Origin: Ramlibacter tataouinensis
GTDB lineage: Bacteria; Pseudomonadota; Gammaproteobacteria; Burkholderiales; Burkholderiaceae_C
DNA: 64,000 nt
Reading direction: 5' to 3'
Assembly (NCBI RefSeq): GCF_027941915.1
Contig: NZ_CP116009.1
Span: 4,216,001 to 4,280,000, forward strand
The notes beneath the pieces are model-generated. The model made no database searches. It had not been told where the DNA came from and saw only the letters and a program-made list of their open reading frames with translations. Made by a program: the position numbers and the translations under genes. Shown piece by piece: positions 42,761 through 51,507 of this stretch (position 1 is its first letter; the number at the start of each line of letters is the position of its first letter).

Positions 42761-43876
42761 CTACTGCCGGATCCGGCCGCTGCCGCTGATGATGGACAGT
42801 TCGACGAAGCGCGAGCCGGTGCGCATGCCCGGCTTGAAGCCGATCAGGTAGCCGCCGAGGTCGACCCGCTCCATGGCGTCGAGCGCGCCGGCCATGCCCT
42901 CGCGCGACGGGCGTGCGCCCTGGCGCCGCACGGCCTCGACGATCACCTTGGCGGTGATGAAGCCCTCCATCATGGCGTAGCTCACCGGCACCTCGAGGTT
43001 GGGCGTGCGGGCGACCTGGTCGGTGAATTCCTTGGCCAGGCGGTTGGTGATCTTGTACGGGCTGGGCGTGACCTGCGCGATGGCCACCCCCTGCATCTGC
43101 TCCTCGCCCAGGCGCTTGGACATCTGCTCGATGTCGGCGCCGGAGTGCGCAAACAACTGGGCGGTGCCGCCGTTGCCGCGGAACTGCTCGATGAAGGCGG
43201 CGGCGGCGGCGCCGCTGGACACCATCAGGATGGCCTGCGGCTGCTGCTTGACGAACAGGTCCACCGCCTTGGTCACGGAGGCGCCGCCGGCGGGGTAGGA
43301 GCCGCGCGTGGTGATCTGCGCCTTGGCCCTGCCCGCCGACTCGTCGGCCGCCGCGATCAGTGCCGGGGCACCGGGCCCGTCTTCATAGAACAGGCCCAGC
43401 CGTGTGATGCCGATGGTGGCCAGGTGCTCGGTCAGCTTGTTCAGCTCGTCGCGCAGCCCGGCGCGCACGCTGTAGACCCAGGGCTTGTCGGGCCGGATCT
43501 CGGCCGTGCGGTAGCCGACCAGGGCGATGCGCTCCTTTTCCAGCACGCCCGACTCCAGCAGCTCGCCGACGTTGCGGCTCCCGATGTAGCCGGCCAGCAC
43601 CATCGGCTTGTCGTCGGCCAGCAACTGGCGCGTGACCGGCACCGTGTCTTCGGCCCGGCCGCCGTCGTCCTTGCGCACCAGGTTGAAGGTGTGGCCATTG
43701 ACGCCACCCGCTGCGTTGACGCTGGCGAACACGAGCTGCATGCCGGCGGCATAGGCACGGCCCTGGCTGGCCTCCAAGCCCGTCATCGCGGCCACCTGGC
43801 CGACGACGATGGGGGCGGCATGGGCGAGCGGGGCGGCGAGGGCGAGCGCCGTGGCGATGGCGCGCAGTTGCTTCAT
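42761..43876 (-). CDS. Periplasmic substrate-binding protein (Leu/Ile/Val-type ABC transporter)
   Basis: A 371-residue protein with a Sec signal peptide (MKQLRAIATALALAAPLAHA, cleaved after AHA). The Peripla_BP_6 fold is seen in IVVGQVAAMTGLEASQGRAY, NAAGGVNGHTFNLVRKDDGG and MVLAGYIGSRNVGELLESGV. It binds a small ligand in the periplasm, typically a branched-chain amino acid, amide or aromatic acid. No permease or ATPase genes are adjacent, so it is an orphan or part of a sensory system. A 12-bp palindrome lies 18 bp upstream of the start. Confidence 0.88.
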   Translation of the reverse strand: MKQLRAIATALALAAPLAHAAPIVVGQVAAMTGLEASQGRAYAAGMQLVFASVNAAGGVNGHTFNLVRKDDGGRAEDTVPVTRQLLADDKPMVLAGYIGSRNVGELLESGVLEKERIALVGYRTAEIRPDKPWVYSVRAGLRDELNKLTEHLATIGITRLGLFYEDGPGAPALIAAADESAGRAKAQITTRGSYPAGGASVTKAVDLFVKQQPQAILMVSSGAAAAAFIEQFRGNGGTAQLFAHSGADIEQMSKRLGEEQMQGVAIAQVTPSPYKITNRLAKEFTDQVARTPNLEVPVSYAMMEGFITAKVIVEAVRRQGARPSREGMAGALDAMERVDLGGYLIGFKPGMRTGSRFVELSIISGSGRIRQ

Positions 43877-43893
43877 GGCGGTTTCCTACTCCT

Positions 43894-43905
43894 TGCTGAT
43901 CAGCA
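43894..43905. promoter_or_regulatory. Perfect 12-bp palindrome upstream of the binding-protein gene
   Basis: TGCTGATCAGCA in the 124-bp divergent gap between the binding-protein gene and an MFS gene. It may be an operator serving either direction. No regulator gene is adjacent. Confidence 0.3.
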
Positions 43906-44000
43906 GACGATAGCAAAACCCGCGCGCGGCGCCACCGTGGCGAATTGCCTAGGCGTGCACCGGCTGCGGACCCGGCGGCGCCAGTGTTCCAATTCACCCC

Positions 44001-45275
44001 ATGCTCCGGTCCGCCACGCTCGGCTCGCCTGCCGTTTCCGCCCGCCATGCCATCGAGTCGCCGTACGCCTGGCGGCGCCTGGTCGTCTGCCTGCTGCTGA
44101 TGACCATCGGCGGCTCCGGCATGTACTCGGTGTCGGTGGTGCTGCCGGCGATCCAGGCCGACTTCCGCATCGACCGGGGCGCCGCTTCGCTGCCCTACAC
44201 GCTGACCATGATCGGCTTCGGCGTGGGCGGCGTGCTCATGGGCCGCCTGGCCGACCGCTTCGGGGTCATGGTGCCGGTGGCGCTGGGCGGGGTGTCCCTG
44301 GGCGGCGGCTTCATCGCGGCCGGCCTGGCGCCCGGCATGTGGACCTTCGGCCTTGCCCAGGGCTTGCTGATCGGGCTGCTCGGCACCTCGGCGACTTTCG
44401 CACCCCTGGTGTCGGATACGTCACAGTGGTTCGACCGCCGGCGCGGCACGGCGCTGGCCATCTGCATGAGCGGCAACTACGTGGCCGGCGCCATCTGGCC
44501 GCCGGTCATGCAGCACTTCATCGAAGTCGTGGGGTGGCGCCAGACCTACATCGGCATCGGCGTGTTCTGCCTGCTCAGCATCGTGCCGCTGGCGCTGTTC
44601 CTGCGACCCCGGCCGCCGCTGCTGGCGACGGCGCCCGCAGCCTCGCCGGAGGCGGCGGCGGCGCAGGCGGCCGGTACCGACCGCCCGATGGGGCTGCGTC
44701 CGGCAACGGCGCAGGCGCTGCTGTGCGTGGCCGGCGTGGCCTGCTGCGTGGCCATGTCGATGCCGCAGGTGCACATCGTCGCCTACTGCACCGACCTCGG
44801 CTTCGGTGCCGCGCGCGGCGCCGAGATGCTGGCGGTGATGCTGGGCATGGGCGTGATCAGCCGGCTGGTGTCGGGCTGGATCTCCGACCGCATCGGCGGG
44901 CTGCGCACGCTGCTGCTCGGCTCGGTGCTGCAGGGCATCGCCCTGCTGATGTTCCTGCCGTTCGACGGCCTGGTCTCGCTGTACCTGGTGTCGGCGATGT
45001 TCGGGCTGTTCCAGGGCGGCATCGTGCCCGCCTACGCGCTGATCGTGCGCCAGCACTTCTCGCCGGCGCAGGCCGGGGCGCGGGTCGGCACGGTGCTGAT
45101 GGCCACGCTGTTCGGCATGGCGCTCGGCGGCTGGCTGTCCGGCGCAGTGTTCGACCTGACCGGTTCGTACCGCGCCGCCTTCCTCAACGGCATCGGCTGG
45201 AATGCGCTGAACCTGGCCATCGTGCTGTTCCTGTTGCACCGCGTGCACAGGCTGGCCCGCGCCGGCGCCGCCTGA
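44001..45275 (+). CDS. MFS transporter
   Basis: A 424-residue carrier with about 12 transmembrane segments. The A-motif in loop 2-3 reads GRLADRFGVMVPV and the repeat in the second half is SGWISDRIGGLRTLL. The N-terminal half contains GLLGTSATFAPLVSDTSQWFDRRRGTALAI, common in monocarboxylate/oxalate-type (OFA-like) MFS members. A central loop rich in Ala/Pro separates the halves. Substrate unknown; an organic acid is plausible. Confidence 0.87.
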   Translation: MLRSATLGSPAVSARHAIESPYAWRRLVVCLLLMTIGGSGMYSVSVVLPAIQADFRIDRGAASLPYTLTMIGFGVGGVLMGRLADRFGVMVPVALGGVSLGGGFIAAGLAPGMWTFGLAQGLLIGLLGTSATFAPLVSDTSQWFDRRRGTALAICMSGNYVAGAIWPPVMQHFIEVVGWRQTYIGIGVFCLLSIVPLALFLRPRPPLLATAPAASPEAAAAQAAGTDRPMGLRPATAQALLCVAGVACCVAMSMPQVHIVAYCTDLGFGAARGAEMLAVMLGMGVISRLVSGWISDRIGGLRTLLLGSVLQGIALLMFLPFDGLVSLYLVSAMFGLFQGGIVPAYALIVRQHFSPAQAGARVGTVLMATLFGMALGGWLSGAVFDLTGSYRAAFLNGIGWNALNLAIVLFLLHRVHRLARAGAA

Positions 45276-45355
45276 GCCGCCGCTGGCGGCGCGGCTCGTG
45301 CCATCCGTCCGCCGCCCGGCGGGCGCCACAGATGGGTTGATATAGTGGCTCGGCC

Positions 45356-48163
45356 ATGCGCGCAGGTTCCTTGCCGGATTGCCGTCGAGCCCCATTGCCG
45401 GCCGTTGCGGCCGGTCGGGCAGGGCACGCCTGGCGCCTGGCCCTGATACTGGCCTGCCTGCTGTGGCTGGCACTGCAGCCCGTGCGTGCCGGGGTCGTGC
45501 GGCTGGATGCGCCCGGCCCGCATGAACTCTCCAGCAGCCTCCAGTACCTGGAAGACCCGTCCGGCGCGCTCGGCTTCGCCGACGTGCTCGCCGCACCGCA
45601 GCGCTGGCAGCCGCTGCCGGCGAGCGGCGTCGGCCCCAACTTCGGCCTGACCCGTTCTGCCTACTGGCTCAAGGCGGAGCTGGACGTGCCGGCCGGCGGC
45701 CCGGGCGAGTGGCTGCTGGAAGTGGGCTACCCGCCGCTGGACCGCATCGACGTCTGGTCGCCCGACCAGGCCTTCGGCTACGAGCACCACCTCGGCGGTG
45801 ACCGGGTGCCCTTTGCCGAGCGGGCGGTGGCCCACCGCAACCATGTCGTGCCGATCCGGCTGCTGCCGGGCACCCCGGCCACGGTGTACCTGCGGGTGCA
45901 GTCGGAAGGCTCGGTGGTGGCGCCGGTGCGCCTGTGGCAGCCGGCCGCGCTGGCCAGCAGCGACCAGGCCGGCTACGCCTTGCTCAGCCTCTACTTCGGC
46001 CTGCTGCTGGGCCTGCTGCTGTACAACCTGCTGCTGTTCGTCTCGGTGCGCGAACCCGGCTACCTGTACTACGTGGCCTTCGTGGCGGCCATGGGCCTGA
46101 GCCAGGCGGCGCTCAGCGGCCTGGCGGCGCAGTACCTGTGGCCGCGGGCCGGCTGGTGGAACGACGTGTCGGTGCTGGTGGGCCTGTCGGCGTCGTCGGT
46201 GTTCGGGCTGATGTTCGCGCGCGACTTCCTGTCGAGCGCGGCGCGGCTGCCGCGGCTGGACCGCCTGCTGCTGGCGCAGATGGCGGGCTGGGGCGCGGCG
46301 CTGCTGGCGGCGCTGGCCTTGCCCTACGCCGTGGCGGCGCGCATGGTCATCGTGCTGGCGGTGGTCAGCGTGGTCACGATGGCGGTGGTCGGGGTCATCA
46401 GCATCCGCCGCCAGTACGCCGGCGCCCGCTGGTTTTTCACCGCCTGGGCGCTGCTGCTGCTGGGCGCGGGCACGCTCGGCCTGCACGACACCGGCTGGCT
46501 GCCGTCGAACGCCTGGACCGCCCATTCGCTGCTGATCGGCTCGGCGCTGGAGATGGTGCTGCTGTCGTTCGCGCTGGGCGACCGCATCAACGTCGCGCGG
46601 CGCTTCAAGGAGCTGGCGCAGGCGCGCATCGCGGCCGAGCATGCGATGGTGGAGGCGCTGCGGCAGTCCGAGGCGCGCGTCAAGGAGGTGCTGCTGGAGC
46701 GCGAGATCGTGCTGGAGAACTCCATCGTCGGCATCGTCTTCCTGACCGCCGACGGCCGGATGAAGTGGGCCAACAAGGCCATGCTCGCCATCTTCGGCGC
46801 CGGCCGGCAGGCGGTGACCTCGATGGAGCCGTTCTACCTGTCGCGCGAGCAGTACCTGCAGGTGGGCGGCGACGTGGCCGACGCGGTGGCGCGCGGCGAG
46901 GCGTTCGAGCGCGAGCTGCAGGTGCAGCGCTACGACGGCACGCGCATCTGGATCCAGCTGTCGGGCAAGGCGGTGAACGGCCGCGACCTGAGCGGCGGCA
47001 CGGTCTGGGTCATCATGGACATCAGCCAGCGCAAGCAGCTCGAGCAGCAGCTGCGCGTGACCATGTCCGAGCGCGAGGCGATCCTGAACAACGCCGTGGT
47101 CGGCATCGTGCTGTCGGTCAACCGCCGGCACGAATGGGTGAACGAGAAGTTCGCCCGCATGATGGGGTACCCGCGGCAGGTGCTGATCGGCCAGTCGTCG
47201 GTGTACCTGCACGCCGACGAGAGCCGCTGGGAGCAGTTCGGCGAGGAGTCCCGCGACACGCTGATCGCCACCAATGCCTACATGTGCGAGCACCAGGTGC
47301 GGCGCCGCAACGGCGAGCTGCTGTGGGTGCAGATGGGCGGCAGCTGCATCCGGCCGCACGACCCCGATGCCGGCGTGATCTGGACCTTCCTGGACATCAC
47401 CGGCCGCAAGGCCGCGGAAGCCGAGATGCGCAGCGCGCTCGAGCAGCAGCAGGCCCTGAACGAACTGCGGGCCCGCGTGGTCGCGCTGGCCAGCCGCGAG
47501 TTCCGCACGCCGCTGGCGGCCATCCGGGCCGCCGCGCAGGACCTGCGCGAGGGCGGCGAGGCCCTGTCGCCTGTGCAGCGGCTGCAGGCGCTGGACGCGA
47601 TCGGCGCCGCCTCGCAGCGCATGTCGCGCCTGCTCGACCGGGTGGGCGTGCTGGCGCGCGCCGACGCCGGCCTGCTCGCCTTCAACCCGGGGGAAGTGGA
47701 TCTGGCCGCCCTGTGCCGCCAGTGGGCGGAGGAAGCCAGGATCCAGCAGCCGGACGCCGCCAGCCGCATCGAGGTGCGCTGCGGCGAGGACGTGGGACGC
47801 GCCCTGGCCGATGGCCGGCTGCTGCGGCACATCCTGCTCAACCTGCTGTCGAACGCCCTCAAGTACTCGCCGCACGGCGGGGACATCGGCCTGGCGGTGC
47901 GGTGCGAAGGCGGCGAGATGGTGTTCGAGGTGAGCGACCGCGGCATCGGCATCCCGCCGCAGGAAATCCAGCACCTGTTCGGCTCGTTCCACCGGGCCAG
48001 CAACGTCGGGGCGATCCAGGGCACCGGGCTCGGCCTGGCGATCGCGCGCAACGCCACGGAAACGCACGGCGGCCGCATCGAGGTGGCGAGCGAGCTGGGC
48101 GTGGGCACCACGTTCACCGTGCGGCTGCCGCTGCAGGCACAGGCGGCGGAAGCGGCGGCGTAG
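45356..48163 (+). CDS. 7TMR-DISM hybrid sensor histidine kinase-like protein with substituted H-box
   Basis: A 935-residue membrane protein. Order of parts: signal peptide (to about 46), periplasmic 7TMR-DISMED2 ligand domain (about 50-195), seven-helix 7TMR-DISM region (about 205-410), coiled linker, two PAS domains (from about 448 and 571), a dimerisation helix with an H-box-like sequence, and a HATPase domain (about 815-925) with HILLNLLSNALKYSP (N box), VSDRGIGIP (G1) and GTGLGLAIA (G2). The H-box reads ASREFRTPLAAI: the phospho-accepting His is Arg714 (CGC at 47495-47497; a single-base change from CAC). If correct it cannot autophosphorylate in the usual way. No cognate response regulator is adjacent. 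Confidence 0.9.
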   Translation: MRAGSLPDCRRAPLPAVAAGRAGHAWRLALILACLLWLALQPVRAGVVRLDAPGPHELSSSLQYLEDPSGALGFADVLAAPQRWQPLPASGVGPNFGLTRSAYWLKAELDVPAGGPGEWLLEVGYPPLDRIDVWSPDQAFGYEHHLGGDRVPFAERAVAHRNHVVPIRLLPGTPATVYLRVQSEGSVVAPVRLWQPAALASSDQAGYALLSLYFGLLLGLLLYNLLLFVSVREPGYLYYVAFVAAMGLSQAALSGLAAQYLWPRAGWWNDVSVLVGLSASSVFGLMFARDFLSSAARLPRLDRLLLAQMAGWGAALLAALALPYAVAARMVIVLAVVSVVTMAVVGVISIRRQYAGARWFFTAWALLLLGAGTLGLHDTGWLPSNAWTAHSLLIGSALEMVLLSFALGDRINVARRFKELAQARIAAEHAMVEALRQSEARVKEVLLEREIVLENSIVGIVFLTADGRMKWANKAMLAIFGAGRQAVTSMEPFYLSREQYLQVGGDVADAVARGEAFERELQVQRYDGTRIWIQLSGKAVNGRDLSGGTVWVIMDISQRKQLEQQLRVTMSEREAILNNAVVGIVLSVNRRHEWVNEKFARMMGYPRQVLIGQSSVYLHADESRWEQFGEESRDTLIATNAYMCEHQVRRRNGELLWVQMGGSCIRPHDPDAGVIWTFLDITGRKAAEAEMRSALEQQQALNELRARVVALASREFRTPLAAIRAAAQDLREGGEALSPVQRLQALDAIGAASQRMSRLLDRVGVLARADAGLLAFNPGEVDLAALCRQWAEEARIQQPDAASRIEVRCGEDVGRALADGRLLRHILLNLLSNALKYSPHGGDIGLAVRCEGGEMVFEVSDRGIGIPPQEIQHLFGSFHRASNVGAIQGTGLGLAIARNATETHGGRIEVASELGVGTTFTVRLPLQAQAAEAAA

Positions 48164-48183
48164 CGAAGCGCCGCGAGCGGCAA

Positions 48184-48200
48184 GGGCGCGTGCCGCGCCC
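48184..48200. terminator. Possible hairpin between the convergent sensor kinase and serB genes
   Basis: GGGCGCG-TGC-CGCGCCC, a perfect 7-bp stem in the 42-bp convergent gap. It has no T-run on either strand, so it may act as a weak bidirectional terminator or only stabilise the 3' ends. Confidence 0.4.
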
Positions 48201-48205
48201 GCCGG

Positions 48206-48928
48206 TCAGTCGAACAGCTCCAGCAGCCGGTCCAGTCCGCCCTCGTTGATCTGCACCATCGCCTGCTCGCGCACCCGGGGCTTGGCGTGGTAGGCCACCG
48301 ACAGCCCGGCTTCGCCCATCATCGGCAGGTCGTTGGCGCCGTCGCCCACGGCGATCGCCTGCCGCGGCGAGATGCCCAGCTGCTCGCAGGTCTCCAGCAG
48401 CATCCGGCGCTTCTCGGCGCCGTCGCAGATGTCGCCCCAGGGCTGGTCGACCATGCGGCCGGTGAGCTGGCCGCAGTTGGGGCCGGACTCGACCTCCAGC
48501 ACGTTGGAGCGGGTGAAGTCGATGCCCAGCCGGTCGCGGATGCGGTCGGTGAAGAAGGTGAAGCCGCCCGACACCAGCAGCGTCTTCATGCCGGCGGCCT
48601 GGCAGGCCTTGACCAGCCGCTCGGCACCGGGATTGAGCTGCAGCCGGCCGGTGTAGATCAGCTCCATGTCGGCGATGGTCACGCCCCGCAGCAGCGCCAC
48701 GCGCCGGCGCAGGCTCTCCTTGTAGTCGGCGATCTCGCCGCGCATCGCAGCCTCGGTGATGGCCGCCACTTCCTCCTTGAGGCCGACGGCATCGGCGATC
48801 TCGTCCACGCACTCGAGGTTGATCAGCGTGGAGTCCATGTCGAAGGCGGCGAGCTTGTAGTCGGACAGCCTCAGCGGCGGCGTGAAACCCCGGATGACGA
48901 GTCCGGGGGCGAATTCTCGGGTGGTCAT
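48206..48928 (-). CDS. serB: Phosphoserine phosphatase SerB
   Basis: A 240-residue HAD-superfamily enzyme. It dephosphorylates L-phosphoserine in serine biosynthesis. Motif I is FDMDSTLI (nucleophile Asp30, Asp32), motif II is LLVSGGFTFF, and motif III/IV is VGDGANDLPMM. ECVDEIADAVG is the SerB-type cap region. The ATG at 48928 (MTTREFAPG) avoids a poorly coding extension. It faces the sensor kinase gene convergently. Confidence 0.95.
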   Translation of the reverse strand: MTTREFAPGLVIRGFTPPLRLSDYKLAAFDMDSTLINLECVDEIADAVGLKEEVAAITEAAMRGEIADYKESLRRRVALLRGVTIADMELIYTGRLQLNPGAERLVKACQAAGMKTLLVSGGFTFFTDRIRDRLGIDFTRSNVLEVESGPNCGQLTGRMVDQPWGDICDGAEKRRMLLETCEQLGISPRQAIAVGDGANDLPMMGEAGLSVAYHAKPRVREQAMVQINEGGLDRLLELFD

Positions 48929-49108
48929 GCGCGGGATTGTCCCATCTGGCCGGCGTGCCTCCGGGCAGCGGCTGAGCCGCCACGGCGCTTGCGAGGTCAT
49001 CTGGTGTCGAGTTGGAAAGGGGGCTTGGCGGTGCCCCGGGCGGACCCGGCGTGACCGGCCACCCGCCCTGGCAGCCGGAGCATCCGCATCGGCCGCCGCG
49101 GCGCCGGC

Positions 49109-49879
49109 TCAGGCTTCCGGTGCGCCCGTCAGCTTGCGCACCAGCGGCCCGATCAGCTCCAACGGGAGCGGGAACACGATGGTCGAGTTCTTGTCGGCGG
49201 CGATCACCGTCAACGTCTCGAGGTAGCGCAGCTGCAGCGCCTGGGGCTGGCGCGCCAGCACCTCGGCGGCTTCGGCCAGCTTGTGCGACGCCTGCAGCTC
49301 GCCTTCGGCGTGGATCACCTTGGCGCGCCGCTCGCGTTCGGCCTCGGCCTGCCGCGCGATGGCGCGCACCATGGTGTCGTTCAGGTCCACGTGCTTGATC
49401 TCCACGTTGGTGACCTTGATGCCCCAGGTGTCGGTCTGGGCGTCCAGGATCTTCTGGATGTCGAGGTTGAGGCGCTCGCGCTCGGACAGCAGGTCGTCCA
49501 GTTCGTGCTTGCCCAGCACGGCCCGCAGCGTGGTCTGCGCGAGCTGGCTGGTGGCCTCGAGGAAGCGCTCCACCTGGATGATGGCCCGGGCCGGATCGAC
49601 CACCCGGAAGTACAGCACCGCGCTCACCTTGACCGACACGTTGTCGCGCGTGATCACGTCCTGGCTGGGGATGTCCATCACCACCACGCGCAGGTCGACC
49701 CGCACGAGTTGCTGGATGCCCGGGATCAGGATCACCAGCCCTGGGCCCTTCACCTTCCAGAAACGCCCCAGCTGGAACACCACGCCGCGCTGGTACTCGC
49801 GCAGGACGCGCAGCGCGGTGGCCAGGAACACCACGACCAGGAGCACCACGAAGCCCAGGCCGATGCCGCCAGCAATCAT
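49109..49879 (-). CDS. Slipin / SPFH (band 7) membrane protein
   Basis: A 256-residue protein with one N-terminal transmembrane helix (about 3-26) and a band-7 domain (about 30-190: [60 protein letters not shown]). A C-terminal coiled-coil follows ([20 protein letters not shown]). Slipins scaffold membrane microdomains. The gene directly follows the NfeD protease gene (38 bp gap), the classic NfeD-slipin operon in which the protease cleaves the slipin C-terminus. AAGGAGA precedes the ATG. Confidence 0.9.
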   Translation of the reverse strand: MIAGGIGLGFVVLLVVVFLATALRVLREYQRGVVFQLGRFWKVKGPGLVILIPGIQQLVRVDLRVVVMDIPSQDVITRDNVSVKVSAVLYFRVVDPARAIIQVERFLEATSQLAQTTLRAVLGKHELDDLLSERERLNLDIQKILDAQTDTWGIKVTNVEIKHVDLNDTMVRAIARQAEAERERRAKVIHAEGELQASHKLAEAAEVLARQPQALQLRYLETLTVIAADKNSTIVFPLPLELIGPLVRKLTGAPEA

Positions 49880-49917
49880 CTCGTTCTCCTTCGCCCTTGT
49901 CGCGGCACGGCGCCGCT

Positions 49918-51282
49918 TCAGGCCGCCACCACGTCCAGCACGCCGTCCTGCAGGCTGCTCACCCGCACCCGGTCGCCCGCCCGCAACTGCGCCGGCCCGC
50001 GCACCTTCCAGTGCTCGCCCTGCACCAGCGCCCAGCCCCGGCCGTCCGCGAACTCCACCAGCTCGCCGGCGACGCCCACCAGCGTCTGCGCGCCGGTCAC
50101 GACCGGGCGGCGCCGGGCCCTGGCGGCCATGCCGGCGACCAGCAGGACGAAGGCGGCCGTCACCAGCGCCAGCCCGCCCACCAGCGGCAGCGGGATGCCC
50201 CAGCCCGGCGAGTCGCTGTCGATCAGCATCACGCAGCCGAACGCGAAGGCCACGACCCCGCCCAGGCCCAGCACGCCGAAGCTGGGCAGGAAGGCTTCGG
50301 CGACCAGGAAGGCGATGCCCAGCAGGATGAGCGCCAGCCCCGCGTAGTTGACCGGCAGCATCTGCAGCGCGAACAGCGCCAGCACCAGGCAGATGGCGCC
50401 GACCACGCCCGGCGCCACCATGCCGGGGCTGCTGAATTCGAAGATCAGGCCGTACACGCCGATCATCATCAGCAGCAGCGCCAGGCTGGGGTTGGTGATC
50501 ACCGTCAGCAGCCGGCTGCGCCAGTCCTCGTCGAAAACCACCACCGGCGCGTCGCGGGTGTGCAGGCGCCGCAGCGTGGCGCCCATGCGCAGCTCGCGGC
50601 CTTCGAGTTTCTGCAGCAGCTCGGGCAGGTCGGCGGCGACCACGTCCACCACCTTGAGCTGCAGCGCCTCCGGCGCGGACAGGCTGACGGCCTCGCGCAC
50701 CGCCTTCTCGCCCCATTCGGCGTTGCGCCCGCGCAGCTGCGCCAGGCTGCGGATGTAGGCGGCGGCGTCGGCGATGCGCTTGGCCGCGAGCGCGTCGCCG
50801 GTGTCGGCCGGGGCGGGCGCGCTGGTGCCGGAGGCGGGCTGGCCCGCCTTCGGCGCGGGATTGTTCGGCGGCGGACCGCCCGGCATGCCGATGGCCACCG
50901 GCGTGGCCGCGCCCAGCGTGCTGGCCGGCGTCATGGCGGCGACGTGGCTGGCGTACAGGATGAAGGTGCCGGCGCTCGCCGCCCGCGCGCCGCCGGGAGC
51001 GACGAAGGTCGCCACCGGTAGCGGCGAGGACAGGATGTCCTTGATCATCATGCGCATCGAGCCGTCGAGGCCGCCCGGCGTGTCGATCTCCAGCACCAGC
51101 AGCTGCGCCTGCTGCTTCTGCGCCAGCGCCAGGCCGCGGCGCAGGTAGTCGGCGCTCGCGGGGCCGATCGCGCCATCGACCTGCAGCACCACGACCGCCG
51201 GCCGGGCAACGCCTTGCGCCGTGGTCCAGGGCGCGGCGAGCCACAGGGCCAGGAGGCAGAGCAGGCGGAGGGCGCGGCTCAT
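49918..51282 (-). CDS. NfeD family serine protease/membrane protein (long form)
   Basis: A 454-residue protein. A signal peptide (1-24) is followed by a ClpP-class protease domain with the catalytic Ser103 in [15 protein letters not shown] and a Lys (near 168, [15 protein letters not shown]) forming a Ser-Lys dyad. A Pro/Gly/Ala-rich insertion (about 132-160) lies between them. Four to five transmembrane segments (about 250-390) and a C-terminal OB domain ([20 protein letters not shown], then [20 protein letters not shown]) complete the long NfeD architecture. It acts on the neighbouring slipin. Confidence 0.9.
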   Translation of the reverse strand: MSRALRLLCLLALWLAAPWTTAQGVARPAVVVLQVDGAIGPASADYLRRGLALAQKQQAQLLVLEIDTPGGLDGSMRMMIKDILSSPLPVATFVAPGGARAASAGTFILYASHVAAMTPASTLGAATPVAIGMPGGPPPNNPAPKAGQPASGTSAPAPADTGDALAAKRIADAAAYIRSLAQLRGRNAEWGEKAVREAVSLSAPEALQLKVVDVVAADLPELLQKLEGRELRMGATLRRLHTRDAPVVVFDEDWRSRLLTVITNPSLALLLMMIGVYGLIFEFSSPGMVAPGVVGAICLVLALFALQMLPVNYAGLALILLGIAFLVAEAFLPSFGVLGLGGVVAFAFGCVMLIDSDSPGWGIPLPLVGGLALVTAAFVLLVAGMAARARRRPVVTGAQTLVGVAGELVEFADGRGWALVQGEHWKVRGPAQLRAGDRVRVSSLQDGVLDVVAA

Positions 51283-51407
51283 GCGAGGAGTCTCGACACT
51301 CGTCAGCCGTTTCGCAAGCTCGGCCATTGGCCTTTGGCACGGCTGGGTTGCGCACGGCCGGGCTGGGAAGGGCGGGGTGCGTGGCGGCAGTCACCACCGC
51401 CGTGCTT

Positions 51408-51501
51408 CGTCATTCCCGCAAAGGCGGGGATCCCCGCAGCGCGGTGCACGAGCGCCGCAGCCGCGTTGCGCGAAATCCTCCGCCTTCACGCAGGATGACC
51501 G
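51408..51501. repeat. Extragenic palindromic element (CGTCATTCCCGC-type, MITE/REP-like)
   Basis: A 94-bp element in the gap after mfd. The left end CGTCATTCCCGCAAAGGCGG and the right end, read on the other strand as CGGTCATCCTGCGTGAAGGCGG, are imperfect terminal inverted repeats. The left end folds into ATTCCCGC-AAAG-GCGGGGAT. This resembles the CGTCATTCCCGC repeats scattered through many betaproteobacterial genomes. It may also help terminate mfd. Confidence 0.6.
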
Positions 51502-51507
51502 GGCTGC

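Noticed and set aside
45032..48067. A 1011-codon open frame antisense to the sensor kinase gene
   Set aside because: Its product is Arg/His/Ala/Gln-rich low-complexity sequence with no domain; it is the usual antisense shadow of a GC-rich gene whose sense frame has clear PAS and ATPase domains.
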